The notes: generated by a model from the letters alone, not told the origin. 64,000 nt of DNA from CAILHX01 sp964511385 (GCA_964511385.1 CAZEFE010000006.1:62001-126000), one strand, 5' to 3'. Shown: positions 38,401 to 49,475, counted from the stretch's first letter. Numbers and translations: made by a program.

Positions 38401-39377
38401 TCCGCGCCCTTGGGGTGGTGTTTGCGCAGATGCTCGGCGGTGTCGCGAATTTCGCGCTCTCCCGGCAGGAATACCAGGATGTCGCCGCCGCCCAGCCGCG
38501 ACAGGTCATCCACCGCGTCGAGGATGGCGGCTTCCATGGTTTCTTCCTGTTCGTCCTCCTCGGTTTCCTGCAGCGGGCGGTAGCGCACTTCCACTGGGAA
38601 CATGCGCCCGGAAACCTCGATCACCGGTGCGTTGTTGAAGTGTTTGGAAAAGCGCTCCGCGTCAATGGTGGCCGAGGTGACAATCACCTTCAAATCCGGC
38701 CGTTTCGGCAGCAACTGCTTGACATAACCCAGCAGGAAGTCGATGTTCAGGCTGCGCTCGTGTGCTTCGTCGATGATCAGCGTGTCGTAGGCATTGAGGA
38801 ATTTGTCGCCCTGGGTTTCGGCCAACAAAATCCCGTCGGTCATCAGCTTGATGTAGCTGCTGGCTGACAGCTTGTCGTTGAACCTGACCTTGTAACCTAC
38901 CGCTTCGCCCAGCGGTATTTTCAGCTCCTGCGCGATGCGCGAGGCTACCGAGCGCGCGGCAATGCGGCGCGGCTGCGTGTGGCCGATCAGCCCGGACACC
39001 CCGCGACCCAGTTCCAGGCAAATCTTGGGCAACTGCGTGGTTTTGCCGGAGCCGGTTTCGCCGCAAACAATGACCACCTGATGGTGCTGGATGGCGCTGG
39101 CAATGTCGCGTTTACGCTGGTTGACCGGCAGGTCGTCGGAAAACTCGGGTTTGGGCAGGTTTTGCAGGCGCTGCTGCCTGCGCGTGGCGGAGTGGCGCAA
39201 CTGGGCGGCGATTTCGCTTAATGCTTTGTCTGCTGGTTTGTTCTGCTCCAGCCAGGTGTGGGCTTGCTGTATGCGGCGCTGCAGGGGAAACCTGTCCTCC
39301 AGCATGCAGTGGTCAAGCTGCGACTTAAGCTGGGCAAGCAGTTTATGCGGAGAAAGGGGAGCGGATGGTGCGGTCAT
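35481..39377 (-). CDS. hrpA: ATP-dependent RNA helicase HrpA (DEAH-box)
   Basis: The 1298-residue protein is the normal length for HrpA. Motif I is [17 protein letters not shown] near residue 98, motif II is [11 protein letters not shown] with DEAH near 202, and motif III is [15 protein letters not shown]. Motif VI is [18 protein letters not shown], followed by HA2 and OB-fold regions and the long HrpA-specific C-terminus. HrpA resolves stalled or collided ribosomes and processes some mRNAs. It is monocistronic on the minus strand. Long open frames on the opposite strand are shadows of its GC-rich coding sequence. Confidence 0.96.
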   Translation of the reverse strand: MTAPSAPLSPHKLLAQLKSQLDHCMLEDRFPLQRRIQQAHTWLEQNKPADKALSEIAAQLRHSATRRQQRLQNLPKPEFSDDLPVNQRKRDIASAIQHHQVVIVCGETGSGKTTQLPKICLELGRGVSGLIGHTQPRRIAARSVASRIAQELKIPLGEAVGYKVRFNDKLSASSYIKLMTDGILLAETQGDKFLNAYDTLIIDEAHERSLNIDFLLGYVKQLLPKRPDLKVIVTSATIDAERFSKHFNNAPVIEVSGRMFPVEVRYRPLQETEEDEQEETMEAAILDAVDDLSRLGGGDILVFLPGEREIRDTAEHLRKHHPKGAEILPLFARLSIEDQQKVFRGSNGRRIVLATNVAETSLTVPGIKYVIDTGLARVNRYSARAKVEQLQIEKISQAAARQRAGRCGRVSNGICVRLYAEEDFNNRPEFTEPEILRSSLASVILRMAALRLGDVAEFPFIEAPSSRLVSDGYLLLQELGAVDANRRITDLGQQLAKLPLDPKVGRMILAAKKENCLKEILIIGAALAIQDPRERPMDKREAADQAHAKFADERSDFMGFLKLWDWYEDSLRHKKSNRDLLNKCHQNFLSFLRLKEWRELHGQLAGIAADLELRPNEQEASYDQIHRALLAGLLGNIGFKDGEAESYLGARGIRFHIAPGSGLKKQRPKWVMTAELMETTKLYARCVARIDPDWIEPLARTLTQSHYSDPRWDRKLAQVSAWERVSLYGLTIIPKRRVHYGPIDPVESREIFIREALANMEFDTRAPFFAHNQKLIREIEELEHKARRQDVLVDEHQLFAFYDARIPKGIVNGASFEHWRQQAEQENPQRLYLTKADLMRHGASSVTEAQFPETLALGETAMPLKYRFEPGHPLDGVTLTLPLHQLNQLDPTHCEWLVPGMIREKLAHLIKSLPKTLRRVCVPVPEFVTDFLTTNPDQQKPLQELLSAYILQRTGLKVSDEDWDSAIPAHLQMNFRVVDDAGRELGMGRHWNTLKQQLGQAAQLTFREASPDIEREGIRQWDFGDLPQKLDFTRGGQRLTGFPALEDCGDSVAIRLFDRADAAQQSHRGGVRRLMRLELKEQIKQLEKGLPGFNQYALLLRNIMNPDELREDLLTAITDRAFIGDDDLPRGNAAFMALKARARTRLPAVVEGLTRQMQAIATEYQALSQKLGSLPPAMNRLKREVEEQLGQLLPKHFVSLTPWEQLQHLPRYLKAMKLRLDKYSGAVERDTRHGQAVTQLWQRYMQRLEVEKKQGKLPEKLLEFRWQIEELRVSLFAQELKTPFPVSVKRLEKIWSEI

Positions 39378-39410
39378 GGAATACCGCGATTTTACCAGAC
39401 AGCGGATATG

Positions 39411-39441
39411 AAAATGGGGCTAAAGAATTCTTTAGCCCCAT
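39411..39441 (-). terminator. Rho-independent terminator of tal
   Basis: ATGGGGCTAAAGAA and TTCTTTAGCCCCAT form a perfect 14-bp inverted repeat. On the minus strand it ends in a T run, 39 bp beyond the tal stop and before the hrpA start. Confidence 0.85.
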
Positions 39442-39479
39442 TAAATTGCATCGTCCTAAGACGGATGCTTTGCCGCAAA

Positions 39480-40433
39480 TTACAGCTTGCTGCCCAGCAT
39501 GGTTTCCAGCTTGAGCTGGTCAGCCACGAAACCTCGGATGCCTTCAGCCAGCTTTTCGGTGGCCATGGCGTCCTGGTTCAGCTCGAAGCGGAACTCGGCT
39601 TCGGTCATCTTGGCGGGGGCTTGCTTGCTGGCGCCGCCATCTTTCAGTACGCGGGTCAGCGTGCCTTCGGTGGCTTCCAGTTCCTGCAGCAGGTTGGGGG
39701 ATACCGTCAGGCGGTCGCAACCGGCCAGTGCGGTGATTTCACCGGTGTTGCGGAAGGAAGCGCCCATCACCACGGTCTTGTAACCGTGTTCCTTGTAATA
39801 AGCGTAAATCTTGCGCACGGAAACCACGCCAGGGTCGGTTTCGGAGGTGTACTCGGTGCCTGGGTTCTTGGCCTTGTACCAGTCCAGGATGCGGCCCACG
39901 AACGGGGAGATCAGGAATACGCCGGCTTCGGCGCAGGCGCGGGCTTGGCCGAAACCGAACAGCAGGGTCAGGTTGCAGTTGATGCCTTCTTTTTCCAGTT
40001 GCTCACCGGCCTTGATGCCTTCCCAGGTGGAGGCCAGCTTGATCAGCACGCGGCTCTTGTCCACGCCGGCTTCCTGGTACAGCTTGATCAGCTTGCGGGC
40101 CTTGACCAGCATGGCGTCCACGTCGAAGGACAGGCGGGCATCCACTTCAGTGGAGATGCGGCCGGGGATTACTTGCAGGATCACCTTGCCGATGCTGACA
40201 GCCAGCTTGTCGGCGGCGTTTTCGATCTGGGCTTCCTTGCTGCCGCCTTGTGCCTTGGCATAAGCCACGGCATCGTCAATCAGGGATGCGTACTCGGGCA
40301 ATGCGCTGGCCTTGAGCACCAGGGAGGGGTTGGTGGTGGCGTCAACCGGCTTGACGCTCTTGATCGCTTCCACGTCGCCGGTGTCGGCCACGATGGTGGT
40401 CATGTCTTTGAGTTGAGATAACAGGCTGCTCAT
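39480..40433 (-). CDS. tal: Transaldolase
   Basis: The 317-residue class I enzyme has the Schiff-base Lys in [15 protein letters not shown] near residue 130. [26 protein letters not shown] is near the start and [28 protein letters not shown] near 160. It moves a dihydroxyacetone unit between sugar phosphates. In RuMP methylotrophs it regenerates ribulose 5-phosphate, the acceptor used by Hps. It lies 61 bp downstream of pgm and has its own terminator. Confidence 0.96.
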   Translation of the reverse strand: MSSLLSQLKDMTTIVADTGDVEAIKSVKPVDATTNPSLVLKASALPEYASLIDDAVAYAKAQGGSKEAQIENAADKLAVSIGKVILQVIPGRISTEVDARLSFDVDAMLVKARKLIKLYQEAGVDKSRVLIKLASTWEGIKAGEQLEKEGINCNLTLLFGFGQARACAEAGVFLISPFVGRILDWYKAKNPGTEYTSETDPGVVSVRKIYAYYKEHGYKTVVMGASFRNTGEITALAGCDRLTVSPNLLQELEATEGTLTRVLKDGGASKQAPAKMTEAEFRFELNQDAMATEKLAEGIRGFVADQLKLETMLGSKL

Positions 40434-40494
40434 TGATTTTCCTTCCCTTTTGAAGAGTGAAATGGGTGAATTATTGGTGCGTTTTTAAGCCGGC

Positions 40495-42284
<1,790 letters not shown>

Positions 42285-42290
42285 GATTTC

Positions 42291-42319
42291 AACGGCCCGG
42301 ATTGTTTCCGGGCCGTTTT
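42291..42319 (+). terminator. Rho-independent terminator after tRNA-Lys
   Basis: AACGGCCCGG pairs with CCGGGCCGTT across ATTGTTT and ends in TTTT, 7 bp beyond the tRNA. Confidence 0.85.
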
Positions 42320-42402
42320 GCTTTTCAGCGCCATGGCTGTTGGCCGTCCGGCTTGGCTTCCGGCTTTATGTTCCTCCAACCCTACAGCAAGGTCAACCTT
42401 GT

Positions 42403-43077
42403 TCAGCGCAGTGGTATCGGTTGCGGAGGCCGTAGTCTTTTTGCCTTGAAGTCATTTAACGCGACCAGGGACAAACTCGTCACCAGAAAGCCGACCAGCA
42501 TTTCCAACCCGGTTTCAAAGACGGAGAGGTAGCCCTCCTTGTTCACATCGAAGAATGGGTAGGGGTAGTGCCCGGTGAAGTGGCCGATGGCGAGGGTGCC
42601 GGCAAAATACAAGGTGGGGAATGCCAGGCAGGTGTGGGCGGTTCTGAAGCTCAGTTTGGCGTGCGGGCCGTACAACCACCAGTAAATCAGGAACAATACC
42701 GGGCTGACATCATGCAGCAGCACATTGGTTAGCCGGGCAAAGCCGCTTGGCGGCATGAGTTGCCGCAGTTCAAGATTAAAAACAATGCCGGTCATGGAGA
42801 GGTAAACGGCATGGCTGGTGATTTTCCTGGGATCAATACTGGTGCGCTTGAGGCCGCAGGCATGGCTCAGTCCGTATAGCAGCGTGATCCCTGCCAGCAG
42901 ATTGGCCAGGTTGGTGAAGTAGCTCAGAAAATTCCATATCGCGCCCGGCACGCCCAACTGGTGGCGGAACGCCCAATCGAGATACAGGTAAAACTGCATG
43001 CCCAGCCCTGCCCAGGTGATGATAACCGCCAGGGCCAGATAGGCAGTCCTGATATTGGCCTTGGGCGGGGATGTCAT
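42403..43077 (-). CDS. Pr6Pr family membrane protein
   Basis: The 224-residue protein has about six transmembrane segments. Its family motifs are FLSYFTNLANLLAGITLLYG near residue 50, LLHDVSPVLFLIYWWLYGP near 120 and GHYPYPFFDVNKEGY near 165, matching the Pr6Pr (FAR-17a/AIG1-like) group. Distant eukaryotic relatives are lipid hydrolases, but no activity is known for bacterial members. It is followed upstream on the same strand by a tiny basic peptide gene. Confidence 0.8.
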   Translation of the reverse strand: MTSPPKANIRTAYLALAVIITWAGLGMQFYLYLDWAFRHQLGVPGAIWNFLSYFTNLANLLAGITLLYGLSHACGLKRTSIDPRKITSHAVYLSMTGIVFNLELRQLMPPSGFARLTNVLLHDVSPVLFLIYWWLYGPHAKLSFRTAHTCLAFPTLYFAGTLAIGHFTGHYPYPFFDVNKEGYLSVFETGLEMLVGFLVTSLSLVALNDFKAKRLRPPQPIPLR

Positions 43078-43092
43078 GAGGAAGCCGTCTGG

Positions 43093-43221
43093 TTAGCTAC
43101 CCGTGGTTTTGCGCACCACAGCGGTTTTCACCTTGCCGACCACTTTGGTGGCAATGCGTTTGGTGGCGTAGATGGCGGCGGCGGTGATCGCTTTTTTTGC
43201 GATGTTTTTGAGGATGCCCAT
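43093..43221 (-). CDS. Small basic amphipathic peptide (42 aa)
   Basis: An open frame beginning MGILKNIAKKAITAAAIYAT and ending VRKTTGS. It is preceded by AGGAGA 12 bp before the ATG. It has 10 Lys/Arg and no acidic residue, with a likely amphipathic helix over most of its length. It lies between the SPOR gene and the Pr6Pr gene on the same strand with close spacing. The good ribosome site and non-random composition support expression. The function is unknown; membrane or nucleic acid binding are both possible. Confidence 0.5.
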   Translation of the reverse strand: MGILKNIAKKAITAAAIYATKRIATKVVGKVKTAVVRKTTGS

Positions 43222-43246
43222 GATGACGTATTCTCCTGAAAAATGA

Positions 43247-43921
43247 TTAACGGCAGTCTACCGGATTCAGTTCGCTGCCGGGGAATTGCGGCTTGAGCGC
43301 ATCCAGTTTGGCTATCTCAGGGGCGGAAACACCGCTGATGAGGTAACTGGTTTGTGTGCTGCCGTTGCCGTCGTCGCGTTTTGCCTTGGTTGCGGTTTTG
43401 ACGCCCATGCCGCGCAGTTTCTGCAGGTAGTCGCTGGCCAGGGTTTCGTCCTTGAATATCCCCAGCGAGATGGCGTAGCGCCATCTGGGTTCCTGCACGA
43501 TGAAGCTGTCGGCGACGCCCAGCGCTTGCAGTTCGGCCACTTTGGCTTCTGCCAGTGCCAGCGATTTTTGCGCCGGGATGTAGACCCAGAAGCGCTTTTT
43601 GCTGGTTTCCGCTCGTTTCCTGGCGGTTCCCTGCAAGCCCAGTTGTTTCAGTGCCAACGGCGCGCGAGCGGCTTCGGCCGGGTTAAATCCGCTCCATTCG
43701 TAACACGCTGTGGGTGCCGGTTCGGCAGCAGGGGCCGCAGGCGCTGCTTTTCTTGGCATGGCTGCGAGCATTTCCGGTGTCAGCAGCTTGATGTTGCCGG
43801 TGTAGGGGGCGGGCGGAGCGGGCTCCGGCGGAGGGTCGGCAAAATAGCTGCTGGCGAGGAAAAATCCCAGCAGGGCGAAATTCAGAATCAGCAGTACCCA
43901 GACCAGCCACTTCATGTGCAA
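43247..43921 (-). CDS. Membrane-anchored SPOR-domain-like protein
   Basis: The 224-residue protein has an N-terminal membrane anchor WLVWVLLILNFALLGFFLAS and a Pro/Ala-rich linker (about 28-70). A C-terminal SPOR-type domain has RFWVYIPAQKSLALAEAKVAELQALG and RYAISLGIFKDETLASDYLQKLRGMG. SPOR domains bind denuded peptidoglycan at the division septum. The first Met or the third residue Met could be the start; both overlap the coaX stop region (43912-43921). It is in line with birA-coaX. Confidence 0.83.
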   Translation of the reverse strand: MHMKWLVWVLLILNFALLGFFLASSYFADPPPEPAPPAPYTGNIKLLTPEMLAAMPRKAAPAAPAAEPAPTACYEWSGFNPAEAARAPLALKQLGLQGTARKRAETSKKRFWVYIPAQKSLALAEAKVAELQALGVADSFIVQEPRWRYAISLGIFKDETLASDYLQKLRGMGVKTATKAKRDDGNGSTQTSYLISGVSAPEIAKLDALKPQFPGSELNPVDCR

Positions 43922-44640
43922 TCTTTCAATACGATCAAGCCTTCCAGCACCAGATTATCCACAATCTCCCCTTGTCCGGAAAGCGCGGCCTGCAAGGCAT
44001 TGGCGTCACCGCCGGTGAGGATCAGGTGCGGTGCGGCATGCTCGCGTTGCCGTAGCGTGTTTTGCATGGCCAGCACCGCGCCTGCCATGGCGAGCAACGC
44101 GCCGGTAAACATGGCGTCCACGGTGGCGGCGGGAAAGTCCTGCAACCGGCCGGAGCCGTGCTCGAGCGCGGCGGTGTTGTCAACCAGTGCCGATTGCATC
44201 ATGGTCAGGCCGGGGGCGATGATCCCGCCGAGAAATTCACCGGCAGAGGACAGCGCGTCAATGGTGAGCGCCGTGCCGGCGGATACCACTACGCAGGCTT
44301 GGTGGTAACGCTGCCAGGCAGCCACCACGGCTGCCCAGCGGTCGGTGCCGAGTTGGGTGGGGTTGGCGTAGCCATTGCTGACGCCGCCCGCCGTGGCGCT
44401 GGATTTCAGCCAGGTGGCGGGTACGGCAAGTTCATCCAGCAGTTGGTGCAATACCTGGTTAATCGCGTTGCCGGCCACGCTGGAAATAATGGCGCTGCTG
44501 ATGTGCGCGCCTTGCCAGGCAGCGGCAAGGCTGGCGGCCTCGGCGTGCAGTACGCTGCCTTGCGCCAGCCAATGCTGGCCGTCATGCAAGCCCCACTTGA
44601 TGCGGGTGTTGCCGGCATCTATCGCCAGGGTGATGCTCAT
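43912..44640 (-). CDS. coaX: Type III pantothenate kinase
   Basis: The 242-residue protein has the ASKHA start ITLAIDAGNTRIKWGLHDG, then NPTQLGTDRWAAVVAAW near residue 97, VVSAGTALTIDAL near 118 and GGIIAPGLTMMQSAL near 137. These are standard CoaX motifs. It phosphorylates pantothenate in the first step of CoA synthesis. The ATG overlaps the birA stop (ATGA), and birA-coaX is a common betaproteobacterial pair. Confidence 0.95.
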   Translation of the reverse strand: MSITLAIDAGNTRIKWGLHDGQHWLAQGSVLHAEAASLAAAWQGAHISSAIISSVAGNAINQVLHQLLDELAVPATWLKSSATAGGVSNGYANPTQLGTDRWAAVVAAWQRYHQACVVVSAGTALTIDALSSAGEFLGGIIAPGLTMMQSALVDNTAALEHGSGRLQDFPAATVDAMFTGALLAMAGAVLAMQNTLRQREHAAPHLILTGGDANALQAALSGQGEIVDNLVLEGLIVLKDCT

Positions 44641-45611
44641 GCGCTGCCCCTCAAACTGATTTCCGCGGAGGAAAAACGCTGTTGCGCGCCATCAATTTCC
44701 ACCAGCAGGGTGCCGTCTTCGGCAATGCCGCTGACTATCCCTTGTTTCGTGCTGCCGTCCGGCAGCGATAACCGCACTTCCTGTTGATGGAAAGCATGCA
44801 GGTGTTGCCATTCGTCGCGCAGCCGGGTGAAACCTTCCTGCTCGAATTGCGCCAGCACTTCGCCCAGATGCCGCAACAGGCTGCCCAGCAGGGCGCTGCG
44901 CCGGGTTTCGGCGGCAGTTTCCGCCAAGTCGGCCACCGGTTGGTCAATCTGCTTGCGCGCCTCATCCGGCAGGCGCACATTCAGGCCGATGCCGATGATG
45001 GCGGTGCTCGGCCCCAGCATTTCGCCCTGTAGTTCAATCAGGATTCCCGCCAGTTTGCGGCCGCGGTAGAGAATATCGTTTGGCCATTTCAGCGCAACAT
45101 CGGCGGCGCCGGCTTCACGCAAGCCCCTCGCCAGCGCCACGCCCACCGCCAGGCTGAGCCCGCCCAGCGCACTGGCGCCAGTGTTGAAGCGCCACAACAG
45201 CGAAAATGTCAGCCCGGAACCCAAGCCGGAAACCCAGCTGCGCCCGCGCCTGCCGCGTCCGGCCTGTTGCAGTTCGGCGGCAATGCAGACGCCGTGGACC
45301 GCACCCTTGGCGGCGCGCTCGGTCAACAGGCTGTTGGTGGAAGTGGCGATGTCGTGCAATTCCAGCGAAATCAGCCCGGCAGTCTGGCCCAGCGCCTGCT
45401 GCACTTGGTTGGGATCAAGAAAATCCAGCGCCTGCGGCAATTTGTAGCCTTTTCCGCGTACCGAATACAGCTCCACGCCCAGTGTTTCCGCATCTTTCAA
45501 CGCATTCCACACGGTGGCGCGGGTGACGCCGAAATGGCTGGCAATGGCCTCGCCGGAATGGAACTGGCCATCGGCCAGCAGGCGCAGGATGGGGAAAGTG
45601 AAAGCGTTCAT
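44637..45611 (-). CDS. birA: Biotin-[acetyl-CoA carboxylase] ligase with N-terminal HTH
   Basis: The 324-residue protein has an N-terminal winged helix (HSGEAIASHFGVTRATVWNALKDAETLG, about 17-45), so it can be a bifunctional biotin operon repressor. The catalytic core contains GRGRRGRSWVSGLGSGLTFSLL near residue 118 with the biotin loop, and ALKWPNDILYRGRKLAGILIE near 175. It attaches biotin to the carboxyl carrier protein. It is first in the birA-coaX-SPOR minus-strand operon and divergent from glnS. Confidence 0.94.
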   Translation of the reverse strand: MNAFTFPILRLLADGQFHSGEAIASHFGVTRATVWNALKDAETLGVELYSVRGKGYKLPQALDFLDPNQVQQALGQTAGLISLELHDIATSTNSLLTERAAKGAVHGVCIAAELQQAGRGRRGRSWVSGLGSGLTFSLLWRFNTGASALGGLSLAVGVALARGLREAGAADVALKWPNDILYRGRKLAGILIELQGEMLGPSTAIIGIGLNVRLPDEARKQIDQPVADLAETAAETRRSALLGSLLRHLGEVLAQFEQEGFTRLRDEWQHLHAFHQQEVRLSLPDGSTKQGIVSGIAEDGTLLVEIDGAQQRFSSAEISLRGSA

Positions 45612-45701
45612 GATGTGCGGATTATAACCGTTAGCCGTGATTGGCTAGTCACGGTGTAAAATAGCGCCAAATCAAACCATTGCACCCTTTGTCGAAACAT
45701 C

Positions 45702-47480
45702 ATGTCTGAAGAAAAAACAACCGCAGCACCTGCCTCCAATTTCCTGCGCAGCATTATCGAGCGCGACCTTGCCGCCGGCACCTATGCCAGCCGCCGCTGG
45801 GCCCATGCGCCGGGCGACGCCGCGCAGCAGGCGACCGGCGAACCCGACCCGGCCAAGATCCGCACCCGCTTTCCGCCGGAGCCGAACGGCTACCTGCACG
45901 TCGGCCACGCCAAGAGCATCTGCCTCAATTTCGGCCTGGCGCGCGACTTTGGCGGCGTCTGCCACCTGCGTTTCGACGACACTAACCCGGAGAAGGAAGA
46001 GCAGGAATACGTTGATTCCATCACCGACTCGGTGCAATGGCTGGGCTTTTCCTGGCACGGCTTTGGGGACACCAACCTGTATTTCGCCAGCAACTATTTT
46101 GACTTCATGTACCGCGCCGCCGAGGCGCTGATCGAAGCCGGGCTGGCGTATGTCGACCAGCAGACTGCAGAGGAAATGCGCGTCAACCGCGGCACCTTGA
46201 CCGAAGCCGGCAAGGATTCCCCGTGGCGCAACCGTCCGGTGGCCGAGAACCTGGGGCTGTTCCGCGAAATGCGCGACGGCAAACACGCCGACGGTGCCAT
46301 GATCCTGCGCGCCAAGATCGACATGGCCTCGCCCAACATCAACCTGCGCGACCCGGCCATTTACCGCATCAAGCGCGCTACCCACCACAACACCGGCGAC
46401 AAGTGGTGCATCTACCCGATGTATACCTTCGCCCACCCGATCGAAGACGCGCTGGAAAACATCACCCACTCCATCTGCACGCTGGAATTCGAAGACCAGC
46501 GCCCGTTCTACGACTGGGTGCTGGAGCGCCTGGCGGACAATGGCCTGCTGGCGCGTCCGCTGCCGAAACAATACGAATTCGCGCGCTTGAATCTCACCTA
46601 CGTCATCACCAGCAAGCGCAAACTGATGCAACTGGTGACTGAAAACCATGTGGAAGGCTGGGACGACCCGCGCATGCCCACCATCGTCGGCCTGCGCCGT
46701 CGCGGCTACACGCCGGAAGCGATCCAGTTGTTCGCCGAGCGCATCGGCGTGTCCAAGGCTGATTCGTGGATTGATTATTCCACGCTGGAAGGCGCCCTGC
46801 GCGACGACCTCGATAGCAAGGCCGCGCGCGCCATGGCCGTGCTCGACCCGGTCAAGCTCAAGCTCACCAACTGGGATGCGCTGTTCGGCGCCAACCATGC
46901 CGAACCTTGCTCCGCCCCGGTGCACCCGCACCATGAAGAGTTAGGCCGCCGCCAGTTCAACCTGACCGGCGAGGTGTACATCGAACGCGAAGATTTCATG
47001 GAAGAACCGCCCAAGGGCTACCACCGCCTGTACCCGGGCAACATGGCGCGCCTCAAATATGGCTTTGTGGTGAAGTGCACCGGCTGCGAGAAGGATGCCG
47101 CCGGCAATATCACAACAGTGCTGGCCGAAATTGTGCCCGACACCAAGAGCGGTACGCCGGGCGCGGATAGCGTCAAGGTGAAGGGTGTGATCACCTGGGT
47201 TTCCGCCTCGCAAGGCGTGCCGGCCGAAGTGCGCCTGTACGACCGCCTGTTCACCGAAGCGAACCCCGATGCCGGCGGCCGCAATTTCCTCGATTGCCTC
47301 AACCCGAATAGCAAGAAAGTGATTACCGCCTGGGTGGAACCCGGCTTGGCCAACGCGCCAGCCGACAGCAAGTTCCAGTTCGAGCGCCACGGCTACTTCG
47401 TGGCAGACCGCAAGGATACGCAGCCCGGAAAGCCGGTGTTCAATCGGACGGTGACGCTACGGGATGCTTGGCAAAAATAA
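45702..47480 (+). CDS. glnS: Glutaminyl-tRNA synthetase
   Basis: The 592-residue class I synthetase has the HIGH-type motif PNGYLHVGHAKSICLNFG near residue 62. RFDDTNPEKEEQEYVDSI comes next, and a KMSKS-like VITSKRKLMQLV lies near 305. A two-barrel C-terminal anticodon-binding domain follows. The N-terminal sequence ASNFLRSIIERDL is typical of GlnS. It charges tRNA-Gln. It is slightly longer than E. coli GlnS, within the family range. Confidence 0.97.
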   Translation: MSEEKTTAAPASNFLRSIIERDLAAGTYASRRWAHAPGDAAQQATGEPDPAKIRTRFPPEPNGYLHVGHAKSICLNFGLARDFGGVCHLRFDDTNPEKEEQEYVDSITDSVQWLGFSWHGFGDTNLYFASNYFDFMYRAAEALIEAGLAYVDQQTAEEMRVNRGTLTEAGKDSPWRNRPVAENLGLFREMRDGKHADGAMILRAKIDMASPNINLRDPAIYRIKRATHHNTGDKWCIYPMYTFAHPIEDALENITHSICTLEFEDQRPFYDWVLERLADNGLLARPLPKQYEFARLNLTYVITSKRKLMQLVTENHVEGWDDPRMPTIVGLRRRGYTPEAIQLFAERIGVSKADSWIDYSTLEGALRDDLDSKAARAMAVLDPVKLKLTNWDALFGANHAEPCSAPVHPHHEELGRRQFNLTGEVYIEREDFMEEPPKGYHRLYPGNMARLKYGFVVKCTGCEKDAAGNITTVLAEIVPDTKSGTPGADSVKVKGVITWVSASQGVPAEVRLYDRLFTEANPDAGGRNFLDCLNPNSKKVITAWVEPGLANAPADSKFQFERHGYFVADRKDTQPGKPVFNRTVTLRDAWQK

Positions 47481-47515
47481 TCGAGAAATTTAGCTAGCCC
47501 TTTAGGGAGTAATTT

Positions 47516-48253
47516 ATGAAAAAAATCATTTCCGTTTTTCTGCTTTCTTTTTTCCTGACAGGATGCATTGGTACTGTTCCTATTAAGCCCGAACAAAAGG
47601 CTAATATTCATAGTGTTTCTGTAGTTTCCCTCCTAGGGGATGAACTCAGTTTCACCAAAGTCGGATTTACTGTTTTTAATAATGATGGATTCACAAAAAA
47701 TGTAACTACTTGGAAATTGGACGATACAGTTCAAAAAGCTATAGTTGAAGGTTTAAATAACTCATCTTCGAATATTAAAGTGGTTTCTTTACCGTTCGAT
47801 CGCTCGGAGCTATTTAAAATTTATAAATCCCCTCAAAATTGGGGAGCATATACAGATATAGGGCGAATAGAGCATGAAATAAGACGTCAGGTAAATGACA
47901 GTCCTGTCGATGCTATTGTATTGGTACACAAAGTTAGAGCTGAGGATCCGGTAGCATTTACTAGTGTTTTTGTTGAAGGATATGGGATTTATTACCGCTC
48001 CATGCCGCTAGTTGATCCTTTACTTAGGCCATTTGCATTGTTTGAAATTAGTATTCTTGATGGAAAAACCTTGAAACCAATCACTACGAAATATGTACGA
48101 GCAATATCTAGTGCGTACGGCAAGACTCAAATCTCATGGGATGATCAACTTAAAAACAATATTTCAGACCAATTGCTTGAAGATTTTAGATCTGAGATTG
48201 AATTAATAATTAAGGCCAATATACAAAGTTCGCTTACTGAATTAGGACTGTAA
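47516..48253 (+). CDS. Putative lipoprotein of unknown function, AT-rich
   Basis: The 245-residue protein has RBS AGGGAG upstream. The signal sequence MKKIISVFLLSFFLTGCIG has the lipobox LTGC, so it is a lipoprotein with Cys17 as the first mature residue. No family was recognised. It contains SWDDQLKNNISDQLLEDF near the end. Its base composition is clearly more AT-rich than glnS before it and the next genes, and its codon choice (TTA, ATA, AAT) differs, suggesting horizontal gain. It is probably outer-membrane tethered. Confidence 0.72.
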   Translation: MKKIISVFLLSFFLTGCIGTVPIKPEQKANIHSVSVVSLLGDELSFTKVGFTVFNNDGFTKNVTTWKLDDTVQKAIVEGLNNSSSNIKVVSLPFDRSELFKIYKSPQNWGAYTDIGRIEHEIRRQVNDSPVDAIVLVHKVRAEDPVAFTSVFVEGYGIYYRSMPLVDPLLRPFALFEISILDGKTLKPITTKYVRAISSAYGKTQISWDDQLKNNISDQLLEDFRSEIELIIKANIQSSLTELGL

Positions 48254-48273
48254 GTTCGAGATAGCCTGATAGG

Positions 48274-48303
48274 GTGGGCAAAAGCTGTCAAGCATTTGCC
48301 CAC
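48274..48303. terminator. Inverted repeat between convergent genes, possible bidirectional terminator
   Basis: GTGGGCAAA and TTTGCCCAC form a perfect 9-bp stem with a 12-nt loop, between the lipoprotein gene stop and the stop of the convergent membrane protein gene. The T-runs are poor, so it may not be a strict Rho-independent terminator. Confidence 0.4.
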
Positions 48304-48311
48304 GTCAAAAC

Positions 48312-48704
48312 TTACGCTAGCGCGTGCTTCAGCAGGGTATAGCCAACCCCGACAAAACCAATCGTCGTAATCACAAAACTGATGGCCGAATAAACGCGCC
48401 ATTTTTTCTTGTTCCAGAATTCCGGGTCGAAGGCGGCAATGACGAACACCGTCGGGTTGGTGAAGCCGCCAATGGCGACACACCAGCAGGCAATCACCGG
48501 CAGTTCGATGCCGAGGCCGTAGAAGCCCAGGTTGAACACCGCCATCAGCGCGTAATCCACGTGCGCCCGGATCATGGTTTTGTAATCCACCAGGAAATCG
48601 CCATCGATGCCCTGGATAGGCCACCAGCGGGCAAAGGTCATCAGCCACGCCGATGCGATAAGTGCGAACATGCAGGCGGTGGCGCCTATCAGCAAAATCT
48701 CCAT
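48312..48704 (-). CDS. Small multi-pass membrane protein
   Basis: The 130-residue protein has four hydrophobic helices, starting MEILLIGATACMFALIASAW. The start is fixed by AAGGAGG 5 bp before this ATG; a further upstream Met would add 15 polar residues. It contains WWPIQGIDGDFLVDYKTMIRAHVDYALM near the first loop and FDPEFWNKKKWRVYSAIS. The family was not recognised and no function is proposed. It is divergent from the flavin reductase-like gene. Confidence 0.7.
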   Translation of the reverse strand: MEILLIGATACMFALIASAWLMTFARWWPIQGIDGDFLVDYKTMIRAHVDYALMAVFNLGFYGLGIELPVIACWCVAIGGFTNPTVFVIAAFDPEFWNKKKWRVYSAISFVITTIGFVGVGYTLLKHALA

Positions 48705-48825
48705 ACATCCTCCTTGAGTTGTTTTAAGTGTTTGTTTTATATACGGCATGTCGCCATATACAGATCAGTCTACTTTGTGTGTTTGGAATCGTCAACAAGG
48801 CATTGATGCCGATATAATCCCGTCC

Positions 48826-49425
48826 ATGCGTACCCCGATCGATCTGCCCCAAGCCTACCGCCTGCTCAACCATGGCCCTACGGTACTCGTCACGTCCGCC
48901 CACGGCCCGCAGCGCAACATCATGGCCGCCGCCTGGAACATGCCTCTGGATTTCGACCCGCCCAGGATCGCGATTGTCATCGATAAAAAGACGTATACCC
49001 GTGAGTTGATCGAGGCTTCCGGCAGTTTCGCCATCAACGTACCGTGCCGCGCGCAGGCCGATATGGTGGTGCGAGTGGGTTCCAGTTCAGGGCGCGAACT
49101 GCTGGGCAAGGCGGAAGCCGATAAATTCGCCGCATTCCGCCTGCCGACCTTTGCGGCTGCCAAGGTGGATGCGCCGCTGGTGGAGGGCTGCGTGGCGTGG
49201 CTGGAGTGCAAAATTATCCCCGAGCCGCATATCCAGAACACCTATGACCTATTCCTGGCCGAAGTGGTGGCGGCGCAAGCCGATGAGCGGGTGTTTTCCC
49301 AAAACAAGGACGGGAAATTCCGCTGGCATTTCGAGGGGCATGAGGAATTGCGCACCATCCACCACGTTGCCAGCGGCGCTTTTATGGCCATTGGCGAGGC
49401 GTTCCAGGCTAACACTGCGCTTTAA
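48826..49425 (+). CDS. Flavin reductase-like (FMN-binding split barrel) protein
   Basis: The 199-residue protein starts at MRTPIDLPQAYRLLNHGPTV. The flavin-binding part is TVLVTSAHGPQRNIMAAAWNMPLDFDPPRIAIVID with later SFAINVPCRAQADMVVRVGS, as in the flavin reductase-like/DIM6 family. It probably binds FMN and reduces a flavin or another substrate with NAD(P)H. A TATAAT lies only 7 bp upstream of the ATG, at 48813-48818, and there is no clear Shine-Dalgarno, so the mRNA could be nearly leaderless. Confidence 0.82.
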   Translation: MRTPIDLPQAYRLLNHGPTVLVTSAHGPQRNIMAAAWNMPLDFDPPRIAIVIDKKTYTRELIEASGSFAINVPCRAQADMVVRVGSSSGRELLGKAEADKFAAFRLPTFAAAKVDAPLVEGCVAWLECKIIPEPHIQNTYDLFLAEVVAAQADERVFSQNKDGKFRWHFEGHEELRTIHHVASGAFMAIGEAFQANTAL

Positions 49426-49475
49426 TCCATTCCTTCGTTGTAGAATGGCGCAAAAACATTATTTGGATTGTGCCT

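Noticed and set aside
36762..38867. 701-codon open frame opposite hrpA
   Set aside because: It is antisense to the well-supported HrpA helicase, has no family motifs, and is a usual by-product of GC-rich coding sequence.
45672..46934. 420-codon frame opposite glnS
   Set aside because: It is antisense to an unmistakable GlnS and has no own start signals or motifs.
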